A stretch of 8,171 nucleotides of DNA, taken from contig CALJLC010000076.1 of the NCBI GenBank assembly GCA_937982605.1, positions 1-8,171 of the forward strand, in the 5' to 3' direction. The notes under the pieces are model-generated. The model had not been told where the DNA came from. It was given only the letters and a program-made list of their open reading frames with translations, and did not search any database. Positions 6,496 to 8,171 of the stretch are shown here, piece by piece. Position 1 is the first letter of the stretch. Each line of letters starts with the position of its first letter. This DNA comes from an uncultured Gemmatimonadales bacterium (GTDB lineage: Bacteria; Gemmatimonadota; Gemmatimonadetes; Longimicrobiales; Gaopeijiaceae). A program made the translations under genes and the position numbers.

Positions 6496-8127
6496 GTGGA
6501 CGGGTGGCGGCGGGTCGCGGTGATGATGTGGCTTTCGGCGGCCGCGGGGTGCGCGCCGTCCGACTCCCCCGGGCAGGACGACTCCGGCCCCGACGCTCCG
6601 CAGGTGAGCGGGCGGGTCATCGACGAGGACGGACGCGGGGTCGCGGACGCGGTGGTGACCTTCGGGCACCCTCCCAGCGGCCGTCGGTTCACGGTCTACG
6701 CCGACGACGAAGGGCGCTGGCGCGCGGACGGGCTTCCCGCCGACACGCTCCTCCTGGAAGCCCGCGGACCCGACGCCGAAGCCACGGCGCGGGCGGTGCG
6801 AAGGGGCCCGCCCGCCGAGCTCGGCGGGACGCTGACGCTCGGCCCCGCGCACGCCGACGACGAGCCCCGCGCCGCCGACTACCTCGCCCAGCTCCCCGAC
6901 GGCCCGCGGAAGAACCGGATCATCGTCGACTGCGGCGGCTGTCACACCTTCTCGTCGATCCACGCGCGCGTGGAGGGGCGGCTGCGAACCGAAGCCGAGT
7001 GGAGCGCGCCGATCCAGCTCATGCTCTCCTTCTCCGGCCAGGGGACCGGTTTTCCGATCATCTCGGGCGCCGCCGACGCCGCGGCGGACGCGCGCTGGCT
7101 CACGCAGGCGCTCGCCGGGGCCGGAGCGCCGGTCCCCTCGCGGCTCCCCGAAGCGGTCCGCGTCGCGACCGGCGCTCGACTCACCGAGTACGACGTGCCG
7201 GAGCCCATGGACCTGCCGCACGACGTCGCGGTTGCGCCGGACGGGCGGATCCTCGTGACCGGGATGATGACGCACCGGATGTATCTGCTCGATCCCGGGA
7301 CCGGGGCGTGGGAGACGGAGGCGATCCCCGCCGACTTCGCGAACCCGCGCGCCGTCGACGTCGACGCCAGCGGCCGCTGGATCGTGGCGCTCGGCGCGCC
7401 CCGGTCGGTCGCCGTCCGGGACGCCGGCGGCGCGTGGTCGATCCACCCGGTCGGGCTCTACCCGCACTCGGTGGCGCTCGACGACTCGGGTGGGGTCTGG
7501 GTCAACGGGCATTTCTCCGCCGATCCGGAGATCATCGCGCGCCTCGACCTCGACGACGGCTCGATCGCCCGGTACGAGGTCCCGAGCGCCCACGGGCCGG
7601 ACGATCGGCCGGGCGAGAGCACGATTCCGTACGGGCTCCGCGTCGACGCCTCCGGGGTCGTCTGGGGCACGCAGCTGCGCGGCAACCGGCTCGTCCGGCT
7701 CGATCCTGCCGACGGCGCCGTCCGGACGTGGACGCTCCCCACGCCGCACAGCGGCCCGCGGCGCCCCGACCCGGCGCCGGACGGCTCCATCTGGATCCCG
7801 CAGTTCGGGTCCGGGACGTTGGCGCGCTTCGATCCGGCCTCCGAGCGCTTCGAGGAGATCCCGCTCCCGCTCGACGACACCGGCCCCTACGTCGTGCGCG
7901 TCGACCAGACCCGGGGGACGGTCTGGCTCGGCACGGGCCACGGCGACCTCGTGCTCGCGCTCGATCCGGAGACCCGGGCGTTCACGGCGTATCCGCTCCC
8001 GACGCGGGGTGCCCTGATCCGCCACCTGGACATCGACGAGGCGACCGGCTCGGTGTGGGTCGCGTACGGCGCCTCGCCGGGTATCGCCGCGCGGATCCTG
8101 CGCATCGAGCCGCGACTCGAGCCGTAG
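6496..8127 (+). CDS. Lipoprotein: carboxypeptidase-regulatory-like domain, heme c site and Vgb-like beta-propeller
   Basis: A 543-residue exported protein. The GTG start at 6496 has GGAGGGGG 5 nt upstream and gives the signal MDGWRRVAVMMWLSAAAGC. Cys19 follows A-A-G, a slightly off-consensus lipobox (Ala at -3). After a Asp/Ser/Pro-rich linker, residues 37-92 (VSGRVIDEDGRGVADAVVTF ... ADDEGRWRADGLP) form a carboxypeptidase-regulatory-like beta-sandwich. RIIVDCGGCHTF (141-152) contains a CXXCH covalent heme c site (C146, C149, H150); Met176 or Met178 in IQLMLSF could be the distal ligand. From about 228 to 540 there are seven repeats of the 'PDG.iWv......i.r.Dp..g' type, the pattern of Vgb/NHL-like seven-bladed propellers. 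The Glu of the usual W-F-T-E repeat is absent (WGTQ, WIPQ), so streptogramin lyase activity is not supported; an electron-transfer or sensing role is more likely. The protein probably sits on the outer face of a membrane. Whether it works with permease 2 is unknown. Confidence 0.85.
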   Translation: MDGWRRVAVMMWLSAAAGCAPSDSPGQDDSGPDAPQVSGRVIDEDGRGVADAVVTFGHPPSGRRFTVYADDEGRWRADGLPADTLLLEARGPDAEATARAVRRGPPAELGGTLTLGPAHADDEPRAADYLAQLPDGPRKNRIIVDCGGCHTFSSIHARVEGRLRTEAEWSAPIQLMLSFSGQGTGFPIISGAADAAADARWLTQALAGAGAPVPSRLPEAVRVATGARLTEYDVPEPMDLPHDVAVAPDGRILVTGMMTHRMYLLDPGTGAWETEAIPADFANPRAVDVDASGRWIVALGAPRSVAVRDAGGAWSIHPVGLYPHSVALDDSGGVWVNGHFSADPEIIARLDLDDGSIARYEVPSAHGPDDRPGESTIPYGLRVDASGVVWGTQLRGNRLVRLDPADGAVRTWTLPTPHSGPRRPDPAPDGSIWIPQFGSGTLARFDPASERFEEIPLPLDDTGPYVVRVDQTRGTVWLGTGHGDLVLALDPETRAFTAYPLPTRGALIRHLDIDEATGSVWVAYGASPGIAARILRIEPRLEP

Positions 8128-8171
8128 CGTTCGGCCGCGCTCCCCCTCACGCTCGAGGCCCGCGCGACGTC
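8128..8171. other. Non-coding tail at the window edge
   Basis: The 44 nt after the lipoprotein stop contain no recognisable hairpin with T-tract, start codon with ribosome binding site, or repeat. Any terminator would lie beyond the edge. Confidence 0.4.

Noticed and set aside
6178..8025. 615-codon minus-strand open frame opposite the lipoprotein gene
   Set aside because: Low-complexity Arg/Pro/Gly/Val composition with no recognisable fold; the plus strand has a signal peptide, heme site and propeller repeats.
6496..8127. Calling the lipoprotein a streptogramin (virginiamycin B) lyase
   Set aside because: The propeller repeats are Vgb-like, but the typical repeat glutamate is missing and a heme c site and extra domain are present, so resistance function is unsupported.

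Overview
The window is GC-rich bacterial DNA, well above two-thirds G+C by eye, with dense coding and short intergenic gaps. It carries two complete PadR-regulator plus large-permease pairs of the ADOP type (duplicated orphan permeases of the MacB/FtsX superfamily). This combination is typical of Acidobacteriota and Gemmatimonadota and occurs in related high-GC environmental phyla. I infer one of those lineages; no rRNA or other strong taxonomic marker is present.

Layout. A minus-strand unit runs leftward from a divergent promoter region: padR-like gene 1 (3254 to 2922), ADOP permease 1 (2919 to 259, 2-nt gap from the padR stop), then, after 61 nt, the first 65 codons of a secreted protein with the look of an NTF2/SnoaL/DUF4440 domain (197 to 1, cut by the window edge). 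A plus-strand unit runs rightward: padR-like gene 2 (3430 to 3747) and ADOP permease 2 (3744 to 6386, ATGA overlap). After 109 nt comes a lipoprotein gene (6496 to 8127). Its product joins a carboxypeptidase-regulatory-like beta-sandwich, a single CXXCH heme c site and a Vgb-like seven-repeat beta-propeller.

The 175-bp space between the two padR genes (3255-3429) is the control centre. It has back-to-back sigma70-like promoters whose -35 boxes lie in a 9/10 inverted repeat, and each promoter is followed by an 11-bp palindrome over its presumed transcription start. The two palindromes share the half-site TAGTNTNAC. The simplest model is that each PadR protein represses its own permease operon, and possibly the other one, by binding these AT-richer operators. 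A CTATATAG octamer inside the plus-strand operator recurs as the likely -10 region of the lipoprotein gene, so that gene may belong to the same regulon.

No ABC ATPase, MacA-like adaptor, TolC-like channel, RNA gene, mobile element or CRISPR array was seen. The permeases are orphans as far as this window shows. Their substrates, and any link to the heme/propeller lipoprotein, are unknown.
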